A stretch of 64,000 nucleotides of DNA from Chryseobacterium cupriresistens (GCF_046614675.1 NZ_JBKKJT010000001.1:558001-622000), one strand, 5' to 3'. Counted from the first letter of the stretch, positions 8,307-16,508 are shown. Notes: generated from the sequence alone by a model not told the origin. Numbers and translations are program-made.

Positions 8307-9485
8307 ATGAAAGAAGTATTCATTGTTTCCGCAGTAAGAACGCCTATGGGGAGTTTTATGGGAAGCTTATCAACAGTTCCGGCTACAAAACTGGGAGCAA
8401 CTGCTGTAAAAGGAGCATTAGATAAAATCGGTTTAGATCCTAATCAAGTTCAGGAAATCTATATGGGAAATGTTCTTCAGGCAGGGGAAGGCCAGGCGCC
8501 GGCTCGTCAGGTTGCTTTAGGAGCAGGTCTTTCAATCAATACACCTTCTACTACAGTCAATAAAGTTTGTGCTTCAGGAATGAAGGCTGTAACAATGGCA
8601 GCTCAGGCTATTAAAGCTGGTGATGCAGAAGTAATTGTTGCAGGAGGTATGGAAAACATGTCTTTAGTTCCTCATTATTACAATGCAAGAGTTGCTACAA
8701 AATTAGGCGATATCAAAATGCTTGACGGAATGGTACTTGACGGACTTACAGACGTGTACAACAAAGTACATATGGGAGTATGTGCAGAAAAATGTGCTAC
8801 AGACTATAATATCACAAGAGAAGATCAGGATAACTTCGCTGTAGAATCTTATAAAAGATCTGCAAAAGCCTGGAGCGAAGGTAAATTCAGCGAAGAAATT
8901 GTACCGGTTTCTATTCCTCAGAGAAAAGGCGAACCAGTTATCTTTGCTGAAGATGAAGAATACAAAGCAGTAAACTTTGACAGAATTTCAACACTTCCTA
9001 CCGTATTCAAAAAAGAAGAAGGAACAGTAACAGCAGCAAACGCATCTACTCTGAACGATGGAGCTTCTGCGTTGATCCTTGTTTCTAAAGAAAAAATGGA
9101 AGAACTTGGATTGAAGCCTCTGGCAAAAATCGTTTCTTATGCTGATGCAGCACAGGAGCCTGAAAACTTTACAACAGCTCCGGCAAAAGCGTTACCTATC
9201 GCGCTTAAAAAAGCAGGATTAGAAGTTTCCGATATCGATTTCTTCGAATTCAACGAAGCTTTCTCAGTTGTAGGACTGGCAAACAACAAAATCTTAGGGC
9301 TGGATGCTGCTAAAGTAAACGTAAACGGAGGGGCTGTAGCATTAGGACATCCACTGGGAAGTTCAGGTTCAAGAATCATCGTTACATTAATCAACGTATT
9401 GAAGCAAAATAATGCGAAATACGGAGCTGCTGCTATCTGTAATGGTGGTGGCGGTGCTTCTGCAATTGTGATTGAAAACGTATAA
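8307..9485 (+). CDS. Acetyl-CoA C-acetyltransferase (thiolase)
   Basis: A 392-residue thiolase that condenses or cleaves acetoacetyl-CoA. The acylated cysteine is Cys88 in KVCASGMKA, the general base pair is His348 in GHPLGSSGSR, and Cys378 lies in CNGGGGAS. Length and the N-terminus VFIVSAVRTPMGSF fit the biosynthetic/degradative acetyl-CoA acetyltransferase group. Acetoacetyl-CoA could feed the mevalonate pathway (a mevalonate kinase gene lies at 11473) or be part of fatty acid breakdown together with ETF (3204-4938). This link is inference. Confidence 0.93.
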   Translation: MKEVFIVSAVRTPMGSFMGSLSTVPATKLGATAVKGALDKIGLDPNQVQEIYMGNVLQAGEGQAPARQVALGAGLSINTPSTTVNKVCASGMKAVTMAAQAIKAGDAEVIVAGGMENMSLVPHYYNARVATKLGDIKMLDGMVLDGLTDVYNKVHMGVCAEKCATDYNITREDQDNFAVESYKRSAKAWSEGKFSEEIVPVSIPQRKGEPVIFAEDEEYKAVNFDRISTLPTVFKKEEGTVTAANASTLNDGASALILVSKEKMEELGLKPLAKIVSYADAAQEPENFTTAPAKALPIALKKAGLEVSDIDFFEFNEAFSVVGLANNKILGLDAAKVNVNGGAVALGHPLGSSGSRIIVTLINVLKQNNAKYGAAAICNGGGGASAIVIENV

Positions 9486-9524
9486 TTGATAAGTATATAA
9501 CCGCATTTTGTGGTTTAAAATATA

Positions 9525-9554
9525 AAAATCGGGGTCTTTAAACCCCGATTTTTT
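9525..9554 (+). terminator. Terminator after the thiolase gene
   Basis: Strong hairpin AAAATCGGGGT/ACCCCGATTTT with a T run. Nothing else is recognised in the gap up to 9750. Confidence 0.9.
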
Positions 9555-9750
9555 AGTTACAGGGCTGAACTTTATAATTCCAGCCAGATAATTTATCTAC
9601 ATAAATATAGGAGGTTGTATACCTTCAACAGATGCGGTCTAACCTTTGATGGTATCAAATGTGATTAAAACTTTGCTGAGTTATTTCAATACTTTACAAT
9701 TATTATTTTCAAAATAATATTAAAAACCGTAGAATATTCCGTAGTTTTTC

Positions 9751-9758
9751 TATTTTTG
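9751..9758 (+). promoter_or_regulatory. -7 element for the Atg22-like MFS gene
   Basis: TATTTTTG fits TAnnTTTG and ends 21 bp before the ATG. A second match, TATATTTG at 9770-9777, ends only 2 bp before the ATG and is less likely to be used. Confidence 0.5.
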
Positions 9759-9779
9759 TGCTACTAATATATATTTGAA

Positions 9780-11270
9780 ATGTCTGAAACTGAGAATCGA
9801 CAGCCTAAAAACATAAAGAATAATCCGAAAATTATGAAAGCCTGGGCTGTATATGACTGGGCAAATTCTGTTTATTCCCTGGTGATTACCTCTACCATTT
9901 TTCCCATTTATTACTCTATCCTTACTACTGCTTACGAGAAAAAAGAATACGTGGCAGAAACAAAAACATGGATTGATGTTCCGGTAAGACATATGATCAA
10001 AATTTTTGGAGAAGAATATCAGCCAGATGCGGTGTATGGATATTCCCTTACCATATCATTCTTTATCGTAGTATTGCTGTCTCCATTTTTATCTTCATTA
10101 GCGGATACGATTGGAAATAAAAAGTCTTTCCTGCAGTTTTTCTGCTATCTTGGTGCAACATCTTGTATGGGATTGGCCATGTTTACGGGAATGCATAATG
10201 TATTTCTGGGACTTTTATTCAGCATTACAGCCAGTGTCGGTTTCTGGGGAAGTTTAGTTTTTTATAACTCTTTCCTCCCGGATATTGCAACACCGGACAG
10301 ACAGGATGCGCTTTCTGCAAGAGGGTATGTTTACGGATACATCGGTTCCGTAGTTTTGGTGGTGATCTGTTTGGTACTGATTCAGGTTTTTGCTAAAGGA
10401 GCCGCGCAGCAGCTGCTGTTTACAAGAATCAGTTTCCTTCTGACAGGAGCATGGTGGTTCGGTTTTTCTCAATATACATTCAAGCACCTTCCTCAGTTTG
10501 GGGATGTGAAAGATAAACTGCCTAAAGATTTAGTACTGCTGAACTATAAGAATATCTTCAAAAAACATGAAGAACAGGGAGGCTTCTTTGAAGTATTTAA
10601 AGATAACCTGAGCTTCTATAAAGATATTGCAAAAGAAAGTTTCCACGAGCTGTTTAAGGTAGGAGGAGAGCTTTTCAAAGATAGAAACCTGAAATTCTTC
10701 CTGTCGAGCTTCTTCTTTTACAGTGTAGGAATGCAGACGATTTTCCTTATGGCTACATTATTTGGGAAAAGTGAAATTAACCTTGCTCAGGATAAGCTGA
10801 TCGGAACTCTTTTGGTGATTCAGATTGAAGCAATCATTGGAGCGGTTATTTTCTCACGGTTATCAAAGAGAATTGGTAACAAAAATGTTATTTCAATTGC
10901 GATCATCCTATGGATTGTAGCTTGTCTTTGGGCTTATTTCCTGAACAAAGAAAACCCAACAGTAGAATACCAGTTTTATGGAGTTGCTGCAGTAGTAGGG
11001 TTAGTAATGGGAGGGCTTCAGGCAATGTCCAGATCCACCTATTCAAAACTTCTGCCTGAGAACTCAATGGAGAATACAACCTATTTCAGCTTCTATGATG
11101 TGTTGGAAAAAATTGCTATTATCATCGGAACATTTATCTTTGCAACATTGATCGAACATTTCAATAATATGCGTATTGCAGCATTGTCCATGACTATATT
11201 CTTCGCCGCAGGATTGGTTTTAATCAGATTCCTGAAGGTTAAAATGAGAAAAGACAGAGAAACATTATAA
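9780..11270 (+). CDS. MFS transporter, UMF1/Atg22-like family
   Basis: A 496-residue membrane protein with about 12 transmembrane segments. The N-terminus MKAWAVYDWANSVYSLVITS is the hallmark of the UMF1 (Vps/Atg22-like) branch of the major facilitator superfamily. A long hydrophilic loop (about residues 240-300) separates the two halves. Substrates in bacteria are not established; fungal Atg22 effluxes amino acids from the vacuole. The motif GGLQAMSRSTYSKLLPE near residue 410 is typical. It is transcribed alone, between two terminators. Confidence 0.88.
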   Translation: MSETENRQPKNIKNNPKIMKAWAVYDWANSVYSLVITSTIFPIYYSILTTAYEKKEYVAETKTWIDVPVRHMIKIFGEEYQPDAVYGYSLTISFFIVVLLSPFLSSLADTIGNKKSFLQFFCYLGATSCMGLAMFTGMHNVFLGLLFSITASVGFWGSLVFYNSFLPDIATPDRQDALSARGYVYGYIGSVVLVVICLVLIQVFAKGAAQQLLFTRISFLLTGAWWFGFSQYTFKHLPQFGDVKDKLPKDLVLLNYKNIFKKHEEQGGFFEVFKDNLSFYKDIAKESFHELFKVGGELFKDRNLKFFLSSFFFYSVGMQTIFLMATLFGKSEINLAQDKLIGTLLVIQIEAIIGAVIFSRLSKRIGNKNVISIAIILWIVACLWAYFLNKENPTVEYQFYGVAAVVGLVMGGLQAMSRSTYSKLLPENSMENTTYFSFYDVLEKIAIIIGTFIFATLIEHFNNMRIAALSMTIFFAAGLVLIRFLKVKMRKDRETL

Positions 11271-11276
11271 AATTGA

Positions 11277-11303
11277 AAGACGTTATTTTTAACGTCTTTT
11301 TTT
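11277..11303 (+). terminator. Terminator after the Atg22-like MFS gene
   Basis: Perfect hairpin AAGACGTTA/TAACGTCTT followed by a T run. Confidence 0.9.
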
Positions 11304-11418
11304 GTCAAGGTAATTCATTGAATTTTATCTATGAAATTATAGTTATTTATCATATTTTTTTCGTATTTTTAATAGAAGAACTAAAGAAAGTAAAATAGAA
11401 GACAATTCGGCCTGAGTT

Positions 11419-11452
11419 TTGCTTATATTCAGCGGAATAATTTTTAACTTTG
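11419..11452 (+). promoter_or_regulatory. Promoter of the mevalonate kinase gene
   Basis: TTG at 11419-11421, a 23 bp spacer and TAACTTTG at 11445-11452. Transcription should start near 11458. This lies downstream of the first in-frame start codon at 11419 and upstream of ATG 11473, so it decides the start in favour of 11473. Confidence 0.75.
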
Positions 11453-11472
11453 CAAAAAGATTTATTGTCAAT

Positions 11473-12399
11473 ATGACCAATCCTTTATTTTATGCAAAAA
11501 TAATCCTGTTTGGAGAATACGGAATGATTGAAGATTCCCAGGGGCTTGTTGTACCTTACAGCTTCTATAAAGGGACTTTGAAATTCTCAGATTTGAGTTC
11601 TGATTTCGAACTTAATTCCAACAGACATTTGCAGAAATATTCTGAATTTCTTACAGCACTTGATCTTTCCGACGACTTTAAGCTGGATATCGAGAGCTTC
11701 AAAAATGATATTTCAAACGGACTTTTCTTTGATTCCAATATTCCTCAGGGGTATGGAGTGGGAAGTTCCGGTGCTTTAGTGGCTGCTATTTTTGAAAAAT
11801 ATTCAGTCAGCAAACTGAATCCTGAAAACATTTCAAAAGATAATCTTAAAAAATTAAAAGCTGTTTTTGGTGAAATGGAAAGCTATTTCCATGGAAAAAG
11901 TTCAGGAATGGATCCACTGATCTGTTATATGAATCTGCCAATCCTTATCGAAAATAAAGAGAATTTAGACAGGGTAAATATTCCCGAAGGTGAAGAAGGA
12001 AAAGGAGCTATTTTCCTGATAGATTCCGGAATGACAGGTGAAACAGGACCTATGATTCAGATTTTCTTCGAAAAAATGAAAACAGAAGGTTTCCGCAAAA
12101 CCCTGAAAGAAGAGTTCATCCGTTATAACAATGCATGTATCGAATCTTTCCTTAAAAAAGACATGAATCCATTCTTCAGAAACCTTAAAAAGCTTTCTCA
12201 CTGGGCTTATGAACATTTCCGTCCTATGATCCCTGAAAGTATTTTTAACATCTGGAAAAAAGGTCTGGATTCTAACGCTTATTATCTGAAACTGTGCGGT
12301 AGCGGTGGAGGCGGCTATATCTTAGGATTTACCAAAGACTATGCAAAAGCAGAAAGAATGCTTGACGGCTTCCAAAAAGAAGTGATTTACAGATTTTAA
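11473..12399 (+). CDS. Mevalonate kinase-like GHMP kinase
   Basis: A 308-residue GHMP-superfamily kinase. The N-terminal FYAKIILFGEYGMI is the substrate-side motif of mevalonate kinases. The ATP-binding motif PQGYGVGSSGALVAA is at 91-105, HGKSSGMDPL with the likely catalytic Asp147 at 140-149, and the C-terminal glycine motif KLCGSGGGGYI is present. It should phosphorylate mevalonate in isoprenoid synthesis. The next gene, 10 bp downstream, is a polyprenyl-lipid transferase, which fits an isoprenoid operon. The exact GHMP substrate rests on resemblance. Confidence 0.82.
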   Translation: MTNPLFYAKIILFGEYGMIEDSQGLVVPYSFYKGTLKFSDLSSDFELNSNRHLQKYSEFLTALDLSDDFKLDIESFKNDISNGLFFDSNIPQGYGVGSSGALVAAIFEKYSVSKLNPENISKDNLKKLKAVFGEMESYFHGKSSGMDPLICYMNLPILIENKENLDRVNIPEGEEGKGAIFLIDSGMTGETGPMIQIFFEKMKTEGFRKTLKEEFIRYNNACIESFLKKDMNPFFRNLKKLSHWAYEHFRPMIPESIFNIWKKGLDSNAYYLKLCGSGGGGYILGFTKDYAKAERMLDGFQKEVIYRF

Positions 12400-12409
12400 A
12401 CAGATTGGA

Positions 12410-13339
12410 ATGAATTCTGAAAAAGAACCTTTCCAATCTAAAAACTATTTATCAAAATCTCTATTTTACAGATTTTCACAATTCGTGGGCTTTCTTCTCG
12501 GAGCACGGTTTTTTGTAGCTGCTCTGTTGACGTTTGCACTTTATGTATCTACTTTTTTCCTGTTCAATCAGGATGAATCTTTCAGAAAATTTGTCTTCGA
12601 TTTCAAAGTACACGGGATTATTTTTTGTACTGTCCTTACGATTCTGGCAGGTGGTATCATCAACCAATTTTACGATCTGGAGAAAGATCATGTAGTAAAA
12701 CCCTTCAGAACAAGGGTTCAGAGTTTCATCAAACAAAAATATTTTCTCTATGCCTACCTGGCACTAAGTGCAATTTCTCTAGGGGTAGCCTGGATAATTT
12801 CTCATAATGTATTTGTTTTTTTTCTGGTCTATCAGTTCTTTATGTGGTTTTACAGCCATAAACTGAGCAGAATACTGATCCTGAACAACCTTACTTTTGT
12901 CAGTCTGACGCTGTATCCGTTCTTTGGAATGATGGTGTATTACGAAACTTTTTCCAAAAAGGTTTTTCTGATGGCTGTTTTTCTATTCCTTATCCTGCTA
13001 TGTATTGATATTGTGAAAGATACGCTTACCAGAAGTGTGGATAAAGCTTTCGGATATACTACCATTCCCAATTATTTTAAAAGCAGAAATACAAAAATTA
13101 TTCTGACTTCTTTACTGATCGTTACCATGGCAGTTTCAATGAATATTATTACGAAAACCAGTACTACCGGATTCATGGCTTATTATTTTGCCGGCGGGCT
13201 TTTTGTCATGATTGTATGCATATATCTTCTTTTAAATGCTTCCAGAAGAAGTAACTTTCTTACATTGAATGTATTACGATTCTGGGTTTTTGTAGGAATC
13301 ATCGCCATGCTTTTAAACGGAATAGAGCATAAATTGTAA
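12410..13339 (+). CDS. UbiA family prenyltransferase (GGGP geranylgeranyltransferase-like)
   Basis: A 309-residue membrane protein with about eight or nine hydrophobic segments. The first Asp-rich motif is NQFYDLEKD at residues 85-93, and a second, DIVKDTLTRSVDKAFG, lies near 200. Both bind the prenyl diphosphate through Mg2+. Close relatives in Bacteroidota are annotated as geranylgeranylglycerol-phosphate geranylgeranyltransferases, but the real acceptor in these bacteria is not settled. Coupling to mevalonate kinase supports a role in prenyl-lipid synthesis. The genuine menA is elsewhere in the window (36890). Confidence 0.83.
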   Translation: MNSEKEPFQSKNYLSKSLFYRFSQFVGFLLGARFFVAALLTFALYVSTFFLFNQDESFRKFVFDFKVHGIIFCTVLTILAGGIINQFYDLEKDHVVKPFRTRVQSFIKQKYFLYAYLALSAISLGVAWIISHNVFVFFLVYQFFMWFYSHKLSRILILNNLTFVSLTLYPFFGMMVYYETFSKKVFLMAVFLFLILLCIDIVKDTLTRSVDKAFGYTTIPNYFKSRNTKIILTSLLIVTMAVSMNIITKTSTTGFMAYYFAGGLFVMIVCIYLLLNASRRSNFLTLNVLRFWVFVGIIAMLLNGIEHKL

Positions 13340-13370
13340 AAAAATTCTTTAAATAAACTGAGGTTATTAT

Positions 13371-13378
13371 TACCTTTG
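13371..13378 (+). promoter_or_regulatory. -7 element of the proline dehydrogenase gene
   Basis: TACCTTTG, an exact TAnnTTTG match, ends 24 bp before the ATG at 13403. No convincing -33 TTG at normal spacing. Confidence 0.55.
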
Positions 13379-13402
13379 CATAACTAAATTTAATAAATAG
13401 GA

Positions 13403-14569
13403 ATGCCCATTTTTAATGATACTAAAATTGCATTTGCAGACAAGTCTGATGCACAATTGAGAAAGGCTTACTGGATGTTTAAAATGATTGAACAGCCCAC
13501 CCTTACAAGCCTTGGAACATCTGTTCTGAATTTCACAGTACACAACAATTTCCCTTTCGTTACCGGAATTGTAAAAAATACCTTATTTGAGCAGTTCTGC
13601 GGTGGTGAAACCCGTGAAGAAAGCATGAAAGTTGTAAAACAGCTGTTTAAAAGGGGAGTTGGGAGTATTTTTGATTATTCCATTGAAGGGAAAGAAGATG
13701 AAGAAACTTTTGATGCGGTTTGCAAAGAAATCAAGGACATTGTAAGATTCTCAGTAGGAAATCCGGCGATTCCTTTTATTGTATTTAAACCTACCGCATT
13801 CGGAAGAATTGATCTTTATGAAGCTGTTGGAAAAGGAGCTGAGCTTACTACCAGCCAGAAAGAAGAATGGGAAAGAGTGGTAAAAAGATTTGATGAAGTA
13901 TGCAGTCTTTGCCATGAACATGATAAAAAAGTAATGGTAGATGCTGAAGAAACCTGGATGCAGGACGCAGCAGACCATCTTTGTGAAGAAATGATGGAGA
14001 AATATAACCAGCAGAAACCTATAGTTTGGAATACCATCCAGATGTACAGAACCGGAAGACTGGAGTATATGGAGGCACATCTTCAGAGAGCAAGAGAGAA
14101 AAATTACTTCATCGGTTATAAAATCGTTCGTGGTGCTTACATGGAAAAAGAAAGAGCCAGAGCAGCAGAAAAAGGATACGCAGATCCTATTCAGCCGACA
14201 AAAGAGGCTTCAGATAAAAATTATAATGCAGGAATTGACTTTGTAATGGATCATCTGGATAAAGTGTCAGCATTCTTTGGAACCCATAATGAAATCTCTT
14301 CTGAGCTGATTATGGATAAAATGAAAGCAAAATCTCTGGAAAACAGCAATCCGCACATTTATTTCGGACAGCTTTACGGGATGAGCGATAATATCACTTT
14401 CTATCTGTCAGATAAAGGCTATAATGTGGCTAAATATCTTCCATACGGACCTGTAAAGGATGTTGTCCCTTATTTAACTAGAAGAGCCCAGGAAAACACC
14501 TCTGTGGCCGGACAAACCGGAAGAGAGCTTGGACTGATCAAAAAAGAATTGGAAAGAAGAAAGAAATAA
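13403..14569 (+). CDS. Proline dehydrogenase (monofunctional, FAD-dependent)
   Basis: A 388-residue PRODH-domain protein that oxidises proline to pyrroline-5-carboxylate with FAD. A TIM-barrel runs through most of the protein: KVMVDAEETWMQDA, the YKIVRGAYMEKE strand and GTHNE are typical. Near the C-terminus, the substrate-binding RRAQENTS matches the conserved RRxxEN motif. The length fits the stand-alone enzyme without the P5C dehydrogenase half found in bifunctional PutA. It is transcribed alone, with its own promoter element and terminator. Confidence 0.92.
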   Translation: MPIFNDTKIAFADKSDAQLRKAYWMFKMIEQPTLTSLGTSVLNFTVHNNFPFVTGIVKNTLFEQFCGGETREESMKVVKQLFKRGVGSIFDYSIEGKEDEETFDAVCKEIKDIVRFSVGNPAIPFIVFKPTAFGRIDLYEAVGKGAELTTSQKEEWERVVKRFDEVCSLCHEHDKKVMVDAEETWMQDAADHLCEEMMEKYNQQKPIVWNTIQMYRTGRLEYMEAHLQRAREKNYFIGYKIVRGAYMEKERARAAEKGYADPIQPTKEASDKNYNAGIDFVMDHLDKVSAFFGTHNEISSELIMDKMKAKSLENSNPHIYFGQLYGMSDNITFYLSDKGYNVAKYLPYGPVKDVVPYLTRRAQENTSVAGQTGRELGLIKKELERRKK

Positions 14570-14592
14570 TAGTATTGTCCACAATATATATA

Positions 14593-14619
14593 GGGCCTGC
14601 AGTTTTGCAGGTCTTTTTT
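14593..14619 (+). terminator. Terminator of the proline dehydrogenase gene
   Basis: Hairpin CCTGCA/TGCAGG followed by TCTTTTTTATT. Confidence 0.85.
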
Positions 14620-14713
14620 ATTGGAATTAAAAGACGGAATGGAACAGTGAATTAATGATAATGAATATAATAGTAAGATGCGTTGGTTATAGTGTAAAAT
14701 AATTCGATTTTTA

Positions 14714-14744
14714 TTGTTGATTTTATTTTAAATAGTTATATTTG
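14714..14744 (+). promoter_or_regulatory. Orphan promoter with no gene behind it
   Basis: TTG at 14714-14716, a 20 bp spacer and TATATTTG at 14737-14744 is a full-consensus Bacteroidota promoter on the plus strand. There is no protein gene in this orientation before the terminator at 14973-15004. Confidence 0.65.
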
Positions 14745-14750
14745 ATAAAA

Positions 14751-15004
14751 CTATAAAAAAACATAAAACACTATCTTCATTTACTAGTACACACTTCTGT
14801 CCTATGACAGTAACCATCCATACACTAATCACTCTTATTAAAACTAAATTATAAAAATATAGTAGGGGATCAGACGATCATAAAAGGTAAAAACTCTGTC
14901 ACTGGTATCCGTGAAAATTTTTTTAAAATAAAATAAAGCAATAGCTTTAGTTTTCTTCTTCAAATATTTTTTTAACCTGATCATTTTCCTTGATCAGGTT
15001 TTTT
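14751..15004 (+). ncRNA. Candidate small RNA or tiny-peptide transcript
   Basis: The interval between the orphan promoter at 14714-14744 and the plus-strand terminator at 14973-15004 would give a transcript of about 250 nt. The only plus-strand reading frame I noticed starting with ATG is a 16-codon one (14804-14854, MTVTIHTLITLIKTKL). An internal small hairpin, TCAC/GTGA followed by a T run at about 14898-14928, could be an earlier terminator. The transcript end lies at the 3' end of the XRE-type regulator gene on the other strand, overlapping it by 2 bases. I recognise no RNA family, so this is an inference from signals only. Confidence 0.4.
14973..15004 (+). terminator. Plus-strand hairpin terminator
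   Basis: Perfect hairpin AACCTGATCA/TGATCAGGTT followed by TTTTTT on the plus strand. On the minus strand the hairpin is followed by an A run, so it is oriented to end a plus-strand transcript, not the minus-strand regulator gene next to it. Confidence 0.75.
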
Positions 15005-15539
15005 AAGGCTCAAAACTTTCAAATTTTCCGTTTTCGTAGAACAGAACAATTCGTTTTATCTTACTTTGTTGATTACCAAATAGTTGTCCTAAAATATGAT
15101 CACCCGAATTTTCTAATCGCTGAGAATCCGATATTTTTTCCGGAGCTTTATCATGGGCTGGTATAAACGATTCTCCAGGACTTGATATTGAAGGTTCCGC
15201 TTCCGTTTCATCACTTCCGAATTCATCATCGTCATTCATCATGGTAAAAAGATCGGGTAGTGGAGTTGTTTTTATTTTCTCCTCTTCCGTATATTCTTCT
15301 TTAATTTCTGATTCGGGCAGCTGGGATTTTAGCATTTCACCTTCACCCGTAACCAGCCAGTCCCATAGAAGTTCCGGGAAACGGGATTTTATTTTTATGA
15401 TAAACTCAAGAGAAGGTTTGTTTCTTCCTGACGTGATATGTGAAATGGACGAACGCTGCACATCAATTTCATCAGCAAACTCGGAAGGAGTAAGACGAGA
15501 ATACTCTATAATTTTGGAAATTCTTTCATTTAAACTCAT
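15003..15539 (-). CDS. XRE-type helix-turn-helix transcriptional regulator
   Basis: A 178-residue protein. Residues 1-65 are an XRE-like DNA-binding domain: the recognition region TPSEFADEIDVQRSSISHITSG is followed by NKPSLEFIIKI. An acidic, disordered-looking linker (about 75-150) leads to a conserved C-terminal tail, IKRIVLFYENGKFESFEP, which resembles a small beta hairpin seen in flavobacterial relatives. It probably binds DNA as a dimer. Upstream of its start are at least four TTACAAATG-type motifs, so autoregulation is plausible. The target genes are unknown; the M14 peptidase across the gap is a candidate. Confidence 0.8.
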   Translation of the reverse strand: MSLNERISKIIEYSRLTPSEFADEIDVQRSSISHITSGRNKPSLEFIIKIKSRFPELLWDWLVTGEGEMLKSQLPESEIKEEYTEEEKIKTTPLPDLFTMMNDDDEFGSDETEAEPSISSPGESFIPAHDKAPEKISDSQRLENSGDHILGQLFGNQQSKIKRIVLFYENGKFESFEP

Positions 15540-15560
15540 AAAAATAAGCCTTTAATTATT

Positions 15561-15640
15561 TTACAAATGTAACATATATAATTTACAAATGCAAAATACA
15601 AATGTAAATAATTTGAAATTACTTTTGTATACATTTGTAA
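15561..15640. repeat. Cluster of four TTACAAATG-type motifs upstream of the regulator gene
   Basis: TTACAAATGTAA at 15561-15572, TTACAAATGC at 15583-15592, TACAAATGTAAA at 15597-15608 and, inverted, TACATTTGTAA at 15630-15640. Read on the minus strand, some copies also fit the -7 consensus (TACATTTG), so operator and promoter may coincide. A related palindrome, TACAATTGTA, lies at 15683-15692 inside imperfect GTAAA/TTTAC arms. Confidence 0.6.
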
Positions 15641-16435
15641 CAAAGTTTTAATTGTTTTAAAATCAAATCATTATATGTAAATTACAATTGTATTTACTTA
15701 TCAGATGAATCTACCATTACAGCTGTAGACAGATAGTTTCGATCTGGTAAAAGACTACTGTTCTTTAAAAAAACTGGTTTAAAAATGTAAATTAAACCGA
15801 TCGATGGAGCTATTTTATCCATTAAATATCTTTAAAAACAGAATATACATTATTAAACTACTTAAATCGTTTCCGGAAATAAGATTATCGATAAATACCT
15901 TATAAAACACATATAAAAGCAATTTTAATAGAGTTACAGTAGTAAATTACTGATGTAAATATACTATTTTAGGCTCATATTTGGCCAAATTGAGGGGAAA
16001 ATACTGTTCCTGTTAAGCAACTCATTTTATCAAAGATTAAAACTCCTGATAAAAGTATTATTTGAATAATTTTCAGACATCCATTTGATTTTTCTGTTGT
16101 TTTACATATGTATACACTACTAAGCAACTTGGTTTTCCACAATTTTTATGTTTAGCAAAATAACCCTCAAATAGCAAAAACACTCTATTTTTACACTTAA
16201 AGTACGGTTATAAATACAGTTGAATTAAACTTTATAAAGTACTGACTTTTAATATTTTAAATATGTCATATTAAATTATTCGCAATCCACAATTTTATCC
16301 ACAGACAAATTGTCCTCCAGTGCTGTTTAATAATATTACAATTGTCAATTTATTTTTATAACTCTCAATTTGACTAATTTAAATCTTGTAAACAATTTTC
16401 AGAACAGATGTCAAATGTAAATTCGTGAATTTTGC

Positions 16436-16453
16436 TAACATTTACAAATGTTA
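16436..16453. promoter_or_regulatory. Perfect palindrome, likely operator before the M14 peptidase gene
   Basis: TAACATTT-AC-AAATGTTA: 8 bp perfect arms with a 2 bp centre. It carries the same ACAAATG core as the motifs near the regulator gene, and CAAATGTAAA at 16412-16421 is another copy. It lies 25 bp upstream of the -7 element at 16479-16486, where a repressor would block the -33 region. Confidence 0.55.
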
Positions 16454-16478
16454 ATTTAAGTTTTTGGCTAAAAATGGC

Positions 16479-16486
16479 TAAATTTG
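16479..16486 (+). promoter_or_regulatory. -7 element of the M14 peptidase gene
   Basis: TAAATTTG fits TAnnTTTG and ends 22 bp before the ATG at 16509. No well-spaced TTG is present, which may mean that an activator is needed. Confidence 0.5.
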
Positions 16487-16508
16487 ATTCTTGTAAACTA
16501 TTCCTACA

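Larger units (their letters stand above)
15540..16508. other. Gene-less AT-rich region of about 970 bp with repeated motifs
   Basis: No protein gene is visible on either strand, which is unusual in so compact a window. It holds several copies of a TTACAAATG-type motif at both ends (see the repeat and operator entries), a hairpin GGTTTAA/TTAAACC at 15776-15798, an exact DnaA-box string TTATCCACA at 16295-16303 and a one-mismatch copy TTTTCCACA at 16133-16141. Its middle (15800-16280) shows only AT-rich sequence to me. It could be a regulatory region, a protein-binding cluster or hold an undetected RNA. Confidence 0.6.

Noticed and set aside
11419..11472. Eighteen-codon N-terminal extension of the mevalonate kinase gene
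   Set aside because: The promoter -7 element lies inside it at 11445-11452, so it would not be on the message; the conserved N-terminus begins at 11473.
13751..14080. 109-codon minus-strand frame inside proline dehydrogenase
   Set aside because: Shadow of the conserved PRODH frame; Phe-, His- and Cys-rich with no family.
15561..15640. TTACAAATG copies as a CRISPR array
   Set aside because: The repeats are only about 10 bp with irregular spacing of 14-33 bp, unlike CRISPR repeats of 23-47 bp with even spacers.
15540..16508. The big gap as a remnant of a lost gene or prophage
   Set aside because: I see no stretch resembling a decayed coding frame, no integrase, and no flanking direct repeat that I could support as an attachment site.
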